Assembly: GCA_033722075.1 (NCBI GenBank) | Contig: JAWVZU010000145.1 | Coordinates: forward strand, 1 to 10,032 | Reading direction: 5' to 3' | Origin: JAWVZU01 sp033722075 | GTDB lineage: Bacteria > Pseudomonadota > Gammaproteobacteria > Xanthomonadales > SZUA-38 | DNA: 10,032 nt | Shown: positions 1 to 6,285 of the stretch, in pieces | Numbering within the stretch: the first letter of the stretch is position 1 | Layout of the letters: every line of letters starts with the position of its first letter | Program-made: the position numbers and the translations under genes | Notes under the pieces: generated by a model | What the model saw: the letters and a program-made list of their open reading frames with translations, nothing else | Database searches by the model: none | What the model was told of the DNA's origin: nothing

Positions 1-1
1 C

Positions 2-472
2 TGCGAGACCTTTCCATCCATAGCCGCCCTGAAAGACCAGGACAAGAATCAGTTCAAGGCCGTCTGCCACAGCCTCCGAGAAGACGGGGCATTCATCGAG
101 GCGGGGGAAAACGACAACCTGATCGTGCAGAAGCTGGAGGCAAACCCCAATGCTTTCGGTATTTTCGGCTTCAGTTTTCTCGACCAGAACTATGACCTGG
201 TGCAGGGTGCGGACGTCGATGGGGTAGAGCCCACCTTCGAATCGATCGCTGACGGCAACTACCCGATCTCGAGGCCGCTGTTTTTCTACGTGAAGAAGGC
301 CCACGTCGGTATCGTTCCGGGCCTCGACGCGTTTCTGGCAGCGTTCACCAGTGAGCGGGCCTGGGGCGAAGCGGGCTATCTCTCGGACCGGGGTCTGATC
401 CCCATGCCGGAAGAGGAGCGAAGCGAGGTGGCCGCCCGCGTGTCGAATCTCGAGCCCATGACGCGCCCGTGA
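2..472 (+). CDS. pstS: Phosphate ABC transporter substrate-binding protein PstS, C-terminal part (5' end outside window)
   Basis: The reading frame is open from base 2 to the TGA at 470-472 and gives 156 residues, the C-terminal part of a periplasmic phosphate-binding protein. Visible PstS-type features are the stretch NPNAFGIFGFSFLDQNYD, followed by YPISRPLFFYVKKAHVG, which is the late beta-strand of the second lobe. The tail VPGLDAFLAAFTSERAWGE leads into GYLSDRGLIPMP, which is typical of this family. The protein should bind inorganic phosphate in the periplasm and deliver it to PstCA. The downstream pstC, pstA and pstB genes support the call. A hairpin with a U-tract follows the stop. The signal peptide and the promoter, where Pho boxes would be expected, lie outside the window. 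Two cysteines are seen near the window start (CETF and VCHSL); whether they pair is unknown. Confidence 0.88.
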   Translation, partial: CETFPSIAALKDQDKNQFKAVCHSLREDGAFIEAGENDNLIVQKLEANPNAFGIFGFSFLDQNYDLVQGADVDGVEPTFESIADGNYPISRPLFFYVKKAHVGIVPGLDAFLAAFTSERAWGEAGYLSDRGLIPMPEEERSEVAARVSNLEPMTRP

Positions 473-495
473 CGGCTGCTTTGCTGGTATTCTTG

Positions 496-526
496 CGCGG
501 CGGCCGGTCGGCCGCCGCGTGTTTTT
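496..526 (+). terminator. Intrinsic terminator-like hairpin between pstS and pstC
   Basis: A perfect 10-bp GC stem (CGCGGCGGCC at 496-505 pairing with GGCCGCCGCG at 510-519) closes a 4-base loop (GGTC). It is followed by TG and five T residues (522-526). This has the form of a Rho-independent terminator. It lies 23 bases after the pstS stop and 22 bases before the proposed pstC start. Because the downstream genes complete the same transporter, partial termination, or 3'-end stabilisation of pstS mRNA, is the likely role. That would give much binding protein and less permease. This role is inference; the structure is directly visible. Confidence 0.8.
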
Positions 527-548
527 ATGAGCAGATGAACCGCTTATC

Positions 549-1919
549 TTGCAGCTAGTCGGACTGACAACACTCTTGCTGGCACTCAGCAGCCTGGGCT
601 ACGCCTGGGGTCGTCGCCGGGCTCTGAGCCTCGCGGACCGACCGGGTTCCGGCAAGCTTCATTCGCGTCCCGTGCACTACGGTGGCCTGGTTGCCCTCTG
701 GGTCGGCGTGCCCGCCGCGGCGATCCTGCTCCTGTGGTTGATCTTCAACGGCGGTGTCGTCGAGCGGTTGGTGCTCGCTTCGGTGCCGTCGGAATTGCTG
801 CAGGCCGAAGGGGGGCACGTTGACCTGCTCCTGGAAAGGATTCGTCAGGCCGATCCCTCGGACACGTCTTCCGCATTGGGCAGGGCGGCGGCACGAATGG
901 ACGAACTCCAGTCGCGGAGCGTGCAGTTCGGGTTCGTCCTGGTCAGCCTGGTTGCGGCGGCGGGACTGCTGGTGACCGTTCGTCGCATCCATCCGCGACT
1001 CCGGGCTCGCAACGAGGTCGAATGGCTTGTAGGACTGCTCCTGGCCGGTTGTTCGGTGATTGCGATCCTGACTACCATCGGCATCGTTCTGTCGGTTCTC
1101 TTCGAGGCGCTTCGGTTCTTCCAGGAGGTTCCGTTCACCGAGTTCCTGTTCGGCACGACCTGGAGCCCACAGACAGCGATACGCAGTGACCAGGTCGGCT
1201 CGTCCGGTGCTTTCGGGGCCGTGCCGCTGTTTGCCGGGACATTGATGATCTCGGCGATCGCGATGCTGGTCTCCGTGCCGGTCGGGCTGATGTCCGCGAT
1301 CTACCTTGCCGAATACGCGAGCAAGCGGGTGCGGGCCGTGGCCAAGCCGGTGCTGGAGATCCTCGCCGGCGTCCCGACCGTGGTGTACGGCTTCTTCGCG
1401 GCGCTGACGGTTGCGCCGGCCTTGCGAAACGCGGGGGTGACACTGGGGCTGGATGTTTCCTCGGAAAGTGCCCTGGCCGCCGGCCTGGTGATGGGCATCA
1501 TGATCATCCCGTTCATCTCTTCGCTTTCGGACGATGTCATCACCGCCGTTCCCGAATCGTTGCGCAGTGGATCCCTGGGACTTGGGGCAACCCATTCGGA
1601 GACGATTCGCAAGGTGGTGTTGCCGGCCGCCCTCCCGGGTATCGTCGGGGGCATTCTGCTGGGTGTGTCGCGGGCGATCGGAGAGACCATGATCGTGGTG
1701 ATGGCCGCGGGCCTGGCCGCAAACCTGACCGCAAACCCGCTCGAGAGCGTGACCACGGTGACAGTGCAGATCGTGACCCTGCTGGTCGGGGACCAGGAGT
1801 TCGACAGCCCCAAGACGTTGGCCGCCTTCGCCCTCGGGCTGGTGCTTTTCGTCATGACCCTGTTGCTGAATGTCCTGGCGCTCTACGTCGTGAGGAAATA
1901 CCGTGAACAATACGACTGA
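549..1919 (+). CDS. pstC: Phosphate ABC transporter permease PstC, long form
   Basis: This 456-residue integral membrane protein forms, with PstA, the phosphate channel in the inner membrane. Residues 4-19 and 46-66 are hydrophobic segments bracketing GRRRALSLAD and LHSRPVHYGGLVALW, a signature of the extended PstC N-terminus (DUF3708-type in my recollection). Further hydrophobic segments lie at about 127-143 and 160-186. The binding-protein-dependent permease domain spans about 227-450. It carries the EAA-type loop at 344-380 (GLGATHSETIRKVVLPAALP, ending in RAIGET) that docks on PstB. E. coli PstC is about 320 residues, so roughly 130 extra residues are N-terminal. The start is TTG at 549, the only usable start after the in-frame stop at 528; no good ribosome-binding site precedes it. 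An ATG at 535 lies in another frame and stops after seven codons. The 3' end overlaps pstA by 17 bases. Confidence 0.92.
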   Translation: MQLVGLTTLLLALSSLGYAWGRRRALSLADRPGSGKLHSRPVHYGGLVALWVGVPAAAILLLWLIFNGGVVERLVLASVPSELLQAEGGHVDLLLERIRQADPSDTSSALGRAAARMDELQSRSVQFGFVLVSLVAAAGLLVTVRRIHPRLRARNEVEWLVGLLLAGCSVIAILTTIGIVLSVLFEALRFFQEVPFTEFLFGTTWSPQTAIRSDQVGSSGAFGAVPLFAGTLMISAIAMLVSVPVGLMSAIYLAEYASKRVRAVAKPVLEILAGVPTVVYGFFAALTVAPALRNAGVTLGLDVSSESALAAGLVMGIMIIPFISSLSDDVITAVPESLRSGSLGLGATHSETIRKVVLPAALPGIVGGILLGVSRAIGETMIVVMAAGLAANLTANPLESVTTVTVQIVTLLVGDQEFDSPKTLAAFALGLVLFVMTLLLNVLALYVVRKYREQYD

Positions 1920-3216
1920 ACCAGTCCTGCTGGAGGCCAGTACGGCGGGACGCCGGATCCGCGCTTCGCTGGCGCGCCGCCACCGCCAGGAGCGGTTGTT
2001 TCAATGGTTGGGCATCGGTGCCGTGGCCCTGGGGCTCGGATTCGTGCTGCTCCTGCTGGTCAGCGTGATCGCAAAGGGCTATTCAGGGTTTCTGCAGACC
2101 CATATCCGGCTGTCGATCGATCTCTCCGAGGAGATGCTCCTGGATGGCGCTCCGGTTACGGAAGAAAATCTCCGCAACGGCGATTATCGTCGAGCCGTGC
2201 GGTCGGCCATGCAGGACCTCTTCCCCGACGTCTCCGGCCGCCGGGACCGCCGGGAACTGCAGCGTCTGGTGAGCAACGGTGCAGAGTTTATGCTGCGCGA
2301 TCAGGTCCTGGCTGACCCGGAGCTGGTGGGCCGGCAGATCGACTTATGGTTGCCTGCCGATGACGACGTCGACATGTTCGCGAAAGGACGGGCTCGCAGC
2401 AATCCCGGCGACTCCGTGCCCAGCCGTCTCAGCGAGCAGCAGCGAGCATGGATCGCGGAGCTGGAACGTTCCGATCGCCTGGATATCCGCTTCAACTGGG
2501 CGTTCTTCAGCCACGGCGATTCAAGGGATCCGGAGATGGCCGGGATCTGGGGCGCCGCGGTTGGATCATTTCTGACCCTGCTGGTGACGCTGGTGCTGTC
2601 CTTCCCGCTGGGAGTGGCGACCGCGATCTATCTGGAAGAGTTCGCGCCCAGGAACCGGTGGACCGATCTTGTCGAGGTCAACATCAACAACCTGGCCGCC
2701 GTACCCTCCATCATCTTCGGGCTGCTGGGCCTGGCGGTATTCATCAATTTCTTCGGAATGCCGCGGTCGGCGCCGCTGGTCGGGGGGCTGGTGTTGACCC
2801 TGATGACCCTGCCGACCATCATCATCGCCAGCAGGGCGGCATTGCGCTCGGTGCCTCCGTCGATCCGGGAAGCCGCGCTGGGCATGGGCGCCTCGCGAAC
2901 GCAGACCGTGTTTCATCACGTATTGCCGTTGGCCATGCCGGGCATGTTGACCGGCACGATCATCGGTATGGCACAGGCGCTCGGTGAGACGGCGCCGTTG
3001 TTGATGATCGGTATGGTAGCGTTCATCGTAGACGTGCCTCGGAGTCTGACTGATCCGTCGACCACCCTGCCGGTACAGATCTACCTGTGGGCGGACAGTC
3101 CGGAAAGGGCATTTGTAGAGCGAACATCGGCGGCCATCATGGTTCTCCTCGGGGTGCTGGCGATGATGAACCTGGCCGCGGTTCTGCTTCGCCGCAAACT
3201 GGAGCGGCGCTGGTGA
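1903..3216 (+). CDS. pstA: Phosphate ABC transporter permease PstA, long form
   Basis: This 437-residue inner-membrane permease is the partner of PstC. A basic cytoplasmic N-terminus (RRIRASLARRHRQER, 17-31) is followed by a transmembrane segment at about 35-57. Residues 58-212 form a hydrophilic, presumably periplasmic, domain like the N-terminal extension of proteobacterial PstA proteins (DUF3333-type, from memory). The transport domain follows, with hydrophobic segments at about 217-244, 264-284, 291-311, 345-376 and 408-429. The EAA loop is at 322-363 (REAALGMGASRTQTVFHHVL, then ALGETAP). E. coli PstA is about 296 residues. The start is GTG at 1903, with GAGGAAA at 1892-1898 as ribosome-binding site. 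It lies inside the end of pstC, so translation is probably coupled. The 3' end overlaps the proposed pstB start by four bases (GTGA). Confidence 0.93.
   Translation: MNNTTEPVLLEASTAGRRIRASLARRHRQERLFQWLGIGAVALGLGFVLLLLVSVIAKGYSGFLQTHIRLSIDLSEEMLLDGAPVTEENLRNGDYRRAVRSAMQDLFPDVSGRRDRRELQRLVSNGAEFMLRDQVLADPELVGRQIDLWLPADDDVDMFAKGRARSNPGDSVPSRLSEQQRAWIAELERSDRLDIRFNWAFFSHGDSRDPEMAGIWGAAVGSFLTLLVTLVLSFPLGVATAIYLEEFAPRNRWTDLVEVNINNLAAVPSIIFGLLGLAVFINFFGMPRSAPLVGGLVLTLMTLPTIIIASRAALRSVPPSIREAALGMGASRTQTVFHHVLPLAMPGMLTGTIIGMAQALGETAPLLMIGMVAFIVDVPRSLTDPSTTLPVQIYLWADSPERAFVERTSAAIMVLLGVLAMMNLAAVLLRRKLERRW
3201..3204 (+). promoter_or_regulatory. Ribosome-binding site favouring the GTG start of pstB
   Basis: GGAG lies eight bases before GTG 3213, inside the last codons of pstA. 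The GTG shares four bases with the pstA stop (GTGA at 3213-3216), a common coupled-translation arrangement. A rival site, GGAA at 3222-3225, lies eight bases before ATG 3234, so the choice is not certain. Confidence 0.5.
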
Positions 3217-4094
3217 CACTCGGAATACGCGACATGGACACAGCTGCAGCAAGCGAACTGGACAGAGCAGAGCCGGCGGCAAAGGCGGCGGCAAAAACCA
3301 CGCCGGCCAAACTTCCAGTGGGCAAGGCATTCGTATCCGACCCTCGGATCGAGGTCCGGGACCTGGATGTGTTCTACGGAGACAAGCAGGCACTGGAGCG
3401 GATCAGCCTGGATATCGGGAAGAACCAGGTCCTCGCGCTGATCGGGCCGTCTGGCTGCGGCAAATCCACCTTCCTCCGCTGCGTCAATCGCATGAACGAC
3501 ATGATCGACGTCTGCCGCGTCAGCGGGAGCGTCATGCTGGACGGCGAGAACATCTATGAACGCTCGGTGGATCCGGTCGAACTCCGGGCGCGGGTCGGCA
3601 TGGTGTTCCAGCGTCCCAATCCTTTTCCCAAGTCGATCTACGAGAATGTGGCCTATGGGCCCCGGATTCACGGTCTGGCGCGCAGCCGGGGAGAGCTGGA
3701 TGACATTGTCCAGGCAAGCCTCGAGAAGGCCGGGTTGCTCGAGGAGGTGCACGACCGTCTGGATGAGATGGGAACGGCGCTCTCCGGCGGTCAACAGCAG
3801 CGCCTGTGCATCGCGCGGGCAATTGCGGTGAGCCCCGAGGTGATCCTGATGGATGAACCCGCTTCCGCGCTGGATCCGATCGCAACGGCCAAGATCGAGA
3901 GCCTCATCGAGGAGCTCCAGGAACAGTTCACTATCGTGATCGTGACCCACTCCATGCAGCAGGCGGGTCGGGTTTCGCAGAGAACTGCGTACTTTCACAT
4001 GGGCAAACTGATCGAGGTTGGGATGACGGGCGACATTTTCACCAACCCGCGCCACGAACTTACCCAGGACTACATCATGGGACGCATCGGCTGA
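3213..4094 (+). CDS. pstB: Phosphate ABC transporter ATP-binding protein PstB
   Basis: This cytoplasmic ATPase powers phosphate import. With the GTG 3213 start it has 293 residues. Visible motifs are Walker A GPSGCGKST (78-86), Q-loop FQRPNPFPKSIYENV (132-146), signature LSGGQQQRLCIARA (190-203), Walker B ILMDEPASALDP (211-222) and switch histidine H246 in THSMQQA. The C-terminus DYIMGRIG is typical of PstB. CRVSGSVMLDGENIY near residues 101-115 also fits this family rather than other ABC importers. The first 43 residues are an Ala/Lys/Pro-rich extension (AAKAAAKTTPAK) before the ABC domain starts at RIEVRDLDVFYG. If ATG 3234 is used, the protein is seven residues shorter and the extension is reduced. 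No phoU follows; the next gene, 19 bases on, is an AMP nucleosidase. Confidence 0.95.
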   Translation: MTLGIRDMDTAAASELDRAEPAAKAAAKTTPAKLPVGKAFVSDPRIEVRDLDVFYGDKQALERISLDIGKNQVLALIGPSGCGKSTFLRCVNRMNDMIDVCRVSGSVMLDGENIYERSVDPVELRARVGMVFQRPNPFPKSIYENVAYGPRIHGLARSRGELDDIVQASLEKAGLLEEVHDRLDEMGTALSGGQQQRLCIARAIAVSPEVILMDEPASALDPIATAKIESLIEELQEQFTIVIVTHSMQQAGRVSQRTAYFHMGKLIEVGMTGDIFTNPRHELTQDYIMGRIG

Positions 4095-4113
4095 GCCGTC
4101 CCCAGGAGCAAGC

Positions 4114-4887
4114 ATGCTGACCAAGCTCGACATTACCCGAAACTGGCTGCCGCGCTACACGGGCATGCCGATTGACCGGTTTGGCCCGTACATCCTGCTG
4201 ACCAACTTTCCCAACTACGTCGAGAGCTTTGCCGAGCGCTTCAGCTGCGACATCTACGGGGAAGGCAAGACCATGCAGGCGGCCACCAACTCGACCGGTC
4301 AGACCATCATCAACTTCGGCATGGGCTCGCCCAATGCGGCGACCATCATGGACCTGCTGACCGCCGTGGACCCGGAAGGGGTGTTGTTTCTCGGCAAGTG
4401 TGGCGGGCTCAAGAAGTCGACCGAGATCGGGCATTTCATTCTGCCGATCGCGGCGATTCGGGGGGAGGGTACCAGCGACGACTATTTCAGTCCGATGGTC
4501 CCGGCCCTGCCGTCCTTCAAGTTGCACAAGTTCGTTTCCGACAAGATCGTCGAGCGCAAGCTGGACTATCGCACCGGGGTGGTCTACACGACCAATCGCC
4601 GCGTCTGGGAGCAGGATGACGCATTCCGCGAGAAGCTCACCGCGATGACCTGCATCGGCATCGACATGGAGACCGCGACCCTGTTCATCGTGGGTCACAA
4701 GAACGAGATTGCCCGTGGCGCACTGCTGCTGGTCTCGGACCTGCCGATGACGCCGGACGGCATCAAGACGGAAGAGTCGGACCGCCAGGTGACTGCCGGC
4801 TGGGTCAATACCCACCTGGAAATCGGCATCGACGCGATGACCGAGATCGGGAGCAAGGGCGAAAAGATCAAGCACTTCCGCTACTGA
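4114..4887 (+). CDS. AMP nucleosidase, short (AMN-like) form
   Basis: This 257-residue protein belongs to the purine nucleoside phosphorylase/uridine phosphorylase fold family and is most like the short AMN-like proteins. The expected reaction hydrolyses AMP to adenine and ribose 5-phosphate in the cytoplasm. Visible motifs are TIINFGMGSPNAATIMDLL (64-82), the glycine-rich LFLGKCGGL (91-99), IGIDMETATLF (181-191), whose Met-Glu pair binds ribose in this fold, and LLLVSDLPMTPDG (204-216), whose Asp209 is the candidate catalytic acid. E. coli Amn is about 484 residues; this protein lacks its N-terminal regulatory region. AGGAG at 4104-4108 lies five bases before the ATG. The gene is 19 bases after pstB with no terminator between them, so it probably belongs to the pst operon. 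E. coli amn is reported as a phosphate-starvation (PhoB) gene, which fits this placement. A different nucleoside substrate cannot be excluded. Confidence 0.85.
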   Translation: MLTKLDITRNWLPRYTGMPIDRFGPYILLTNFPNYVESFAERFSCDIYGEGKTMQAATNSTGQTIINFGMGSPNAATIMDLLTAVDPEGVLFLGKCGGLKKSTEIGHFILPIAAIRGEGTSDDYFSPMVPALPSFKLHKFVSDKIVERKLDYRTGVVYTTNRRVWEQDDAFREKLTAMTCIGIDMETATLFIVGHKNEIARGALLLVSDLPMTPDGIKTEESDRQVTAGWVNTHLEIGIDAMTEIGSKGEKIKHFRY

Positions 4888-4895
4888 TCGGTTCA

Positions 4896-5282
4896 GTGGC
4901 AGATCGACCCTCGATTCTGCTGATCTACCTGGCGGCCACGCCGGTTTTTGCGCTTGTCGACTGGTTGTTCGGCTGGAATCTGCGGGTGGTCGGAGTGCCG
5001 GACCCGGGCTGGCGGGCCGGCTATTACACCGGCCTCCTGCTTGCGGCCGGAGTCGCGTGGTGGCGCCCGGCGGTCGAACCGCTCCTGGTGCTGATCGAAT
5101 CGGCCTGCAACATCGCGCTGATCATCATCGACTTCGCGGTGGATTCCCTGATCGTTTCCGACCTCGAAGCATTTCAACCACCGACGGTGATGCAGGTCGG
5201 CGGATTCCTGATCGCCGGGGGCTTCGGCACGCTGGCTTTCAATCGCGCGCTGGCGCAAATTGCCCGGTCTTCGGGAAAATGA
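4896..5282 (+). CDS. Small inner-membrane protein of unknown function
   Basis: This is a 128-residue protein that I do not recognise. Four hydrophobic segments are visible: about 6-25 (SILLIYLAATPVFALVDWLF), 43-56 (AGYYTGLLLAAGVAWW), 59-82 (AVEPLLVLIESACNIALIII, then DFAVDS) and 98-118 (MQVGGFLIAGGFGTLAFNRAL). It is therefore probably an integral inner-membrane protein. No signal peptidase site or catalytic motif is visible. The start is GTG at 4896, eight bases after the AMP nucleosidase stop, with only a poor ribosome-binding site, so translation is likely coupled to the upstream gene. It appears to be the last gene of the pst-AMP nucleosidase transcription unit. No hairpin terminator is seen in the 55 bases before the tRNA. 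Codon use looks like that of its neighbours. Confidence 0.7.
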   Translation: MADRPSILLIYLAATPVFALVDWLFGWNLRVVGVPDPGWRAGYYTGLLLAAGVAWWRPAVEPLLVLIESACNIALIIIDFAVDSLIVSDLEAFQPPTVMQVGGFLIAGGFGTLAFNRALAQIARSSGK

Positions 5283-5286
5283 AGCC

Positions 5287-5316
5287 TTCTCTCGGTACCA
5301 CTGATTCGCTTAGAAT
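5287..5316 (+). promoter_or_regulatory. Possible sigma-70 promoter for tRNA-Gly
   Basis: TAGAAT at 5311-5316 matches the -10 consensus at five of six positions. The best -35 candidate is TTCTCT at 5287-5292 (three of six matches, 18-base spacer), which is weak. The GC-rich stretch after the -10 (TGCCGGGGG) resembles the discriminator of stable-RNA promoters. The tRNA 5' end is 22 bases after the -10. The call rests on the -10 and its position. Confidence 0.4.
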
Positions 5317-5337
5317 TGCCGGGGGATCGTCTCGTTT

Positions 5338-5411
5338 GCGGGTGTAGTTCAATGGTAGAACATCAGCTTCCCAAGCTGAGAACGTGGGTTCGATTCCCAT
5401 CACCCGCTCCA
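5338..5411 (+). tRNA. tRNA-Gly (anticodon CCC)
   Basis: A complete 74-base cloverleaf is visible. The acceptor stem GCGGGTG (5338-5344) pairs with CACCCGC (5401-5407). The D-stem GTTC/GAAC is at 5347-5350 and 5358-5361, with loop AATGGTA. The anticodon stem TCAGC/GCTGA encloses TTCCCAA, placing anticodon CCC at 5370-5372. The T-arm has loop TTCGATT and stem GTGGG/CCCAT, including one G-T pair. Discriminator T5408 and an encoded CCA (5409-5411) follow. It closely resembles E. coli glyU and reads GGG codons. Confidence 0.97.
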
Positions 5412-5427
5412 TTTCAAAAGTCCTGGA

Positions 5428-6285
5428 TTGGGTTTTCCCATTCGCTGTAAAAAACTCCGCAGCGCAGGTTTCTGTCTGGCCCTGTTTTTGCTGGTCGGCT
5501 GCGGGGGGGAAGACGAGCGGGAACGGGCCGGAATCGTGAGCCTCGCACCGGCGATTACCGAGACCCTCTTTGCCCTGGACCTGGGCGATCGGGTGATCGG
5601 TCGCAGTGATTTTGGCCAGACGCCGCCCAAGGTTCGCGACCTGCCGCCGGTGGGCACTTCCCTCAGCCCGAATTTCGAAGCGATCGCCCGGTTGCGACCG
5701 GCGGTGATCGTGACCGACCAGTCCGGAGCGGCCCATCGCGAGTCGCTGGCCAGGTTGGCGGAAGTCATCGAATTGCCGTGGCTCTCGGTGGCGGAGGTGG
5801 CGGACGGGATACGGCAGCTGGGGGAACGCTTCGACAGGCGTGATCGGGCCCGCAGCCTGGCCACCCGCTTTGAAGCCGTGCTTTCGGCAGAGCCTCCGCC
5901 GGATGGCATCCGCGTACTGTTTGCCCTGGACGGTCCGGATGCCAACGAGGTCTGGTATCTGCGCCGCAACTCGGTGCACGGCCATGCGTTGCATGCCGCC
6001 GGCGCGCGCAATGCGATCGAGCGCGACATCACCGGTCCGGCGGTGCTGACGCCGGAAGAACTTGTCCGGGCGAAGCCTGATGCGATCATCGTCCTCGCCG
6101 TAGACGGCGAGACCGAAGCGGTGCGCCGGCGCTCGCGCGAGCGCTTTGCCCGCCTGGCCACCTTGCCTGCCGTGCGGGCAGGCCGCATCGGCGCCGTGGT
6201 CGGATCGCGTTTTGCACTTCCCGGACCTTCCAGCCTGGACCTCGTGGAAGCGCTGTCCAGGGAAATCGAATTGCTCACCCCATGA
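5428..6285 (+). CDS. BtuF-like periplasmic binding lipoprotein of a cobalamin/siderophore/heme-class ABC importer
   Basis: This 285-residue protein has a lipoprotein signal peptide: basic RCKKLR (6-11), hydrophobic core AGFCLALFLLVG and lipobox LVGC with Cys25. The mature part is a two-lobed binding protein of the class that uses a long linking helix. IVSLAPAITETLFALDLGDR (36-55) and VIGRSDFGQTPPKVRDLPPV (57-76) match the BtuF-like N-terminal lobe. The sequence RPAVIVTDQ (90-98) and the later KPDAIIVLAVDG (216-227) are repeated lobe strands. It would capture a corrinoid or similar chelate and pass it to the permease. The start is TTG 5428, the only start codon between the in-frame stop at 5377 and the signal peptide. 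No clear ribosome-binding site is seen. The gene begins 16 bases after the tRNA. The stop overlaps the ATPase start (ATGA, 6282-6285). Cobalamin is the best guess; no riboswitch confirms it. Confidence 0.8.
   Translation: MGFPIRCKKLRSAGFCLALFLLVGCGGEDERERAGIVSLAPAITETLFALDLGDRVIGRSDFGQTPPKVRDLPPVGTSLSPNFEAIARLRPAVIVTDQSGAAHRESLARLAEVIELPWLSVAEVADGIRQLGERFDRRDRARSLATRFEAVLSAEPPPDGIRVLFALDGPDANEVWYLRRNSVHGHALHAAGARNAIERDITGPAVLTPEELVRAKPDAIIVLAVDGETEAVRRRSRERFARLATLPAVRAGRIGAVVGSRFALPGPSSLDLVEALSREIELLTP

Noticed and set aside
535..558. Seven-codon leader peptide frame before pstC
   Set aside because: It is too short and lacks a clear ribosome-binding site, so it was kept as a note on the pstC start and not as a gene.
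555..1910. Long open frame on the minus strand opposite pstC (451 codons)
   Set aside because: The product is rich in His, Gln, Arg and Gly with no domain pattern. It mirrors the high-GC codon use of pstC, which has clear permease motifs.
3081..4133. Minus-strand open frame opposite pstB (350 codons)
   Set aside because: It runs antisense to a well-supported ABC ATPase; its His/Asp/Arg-rich composition is typical of a GC-rich shadow frame.
5338..5411. tRNA-Gly as an integration (att) site for a mobile element
   Set aside because: No integrase gene and no repeat of the tRNA 3' end is seen downstream; the neighbours are ordinary transport genes.
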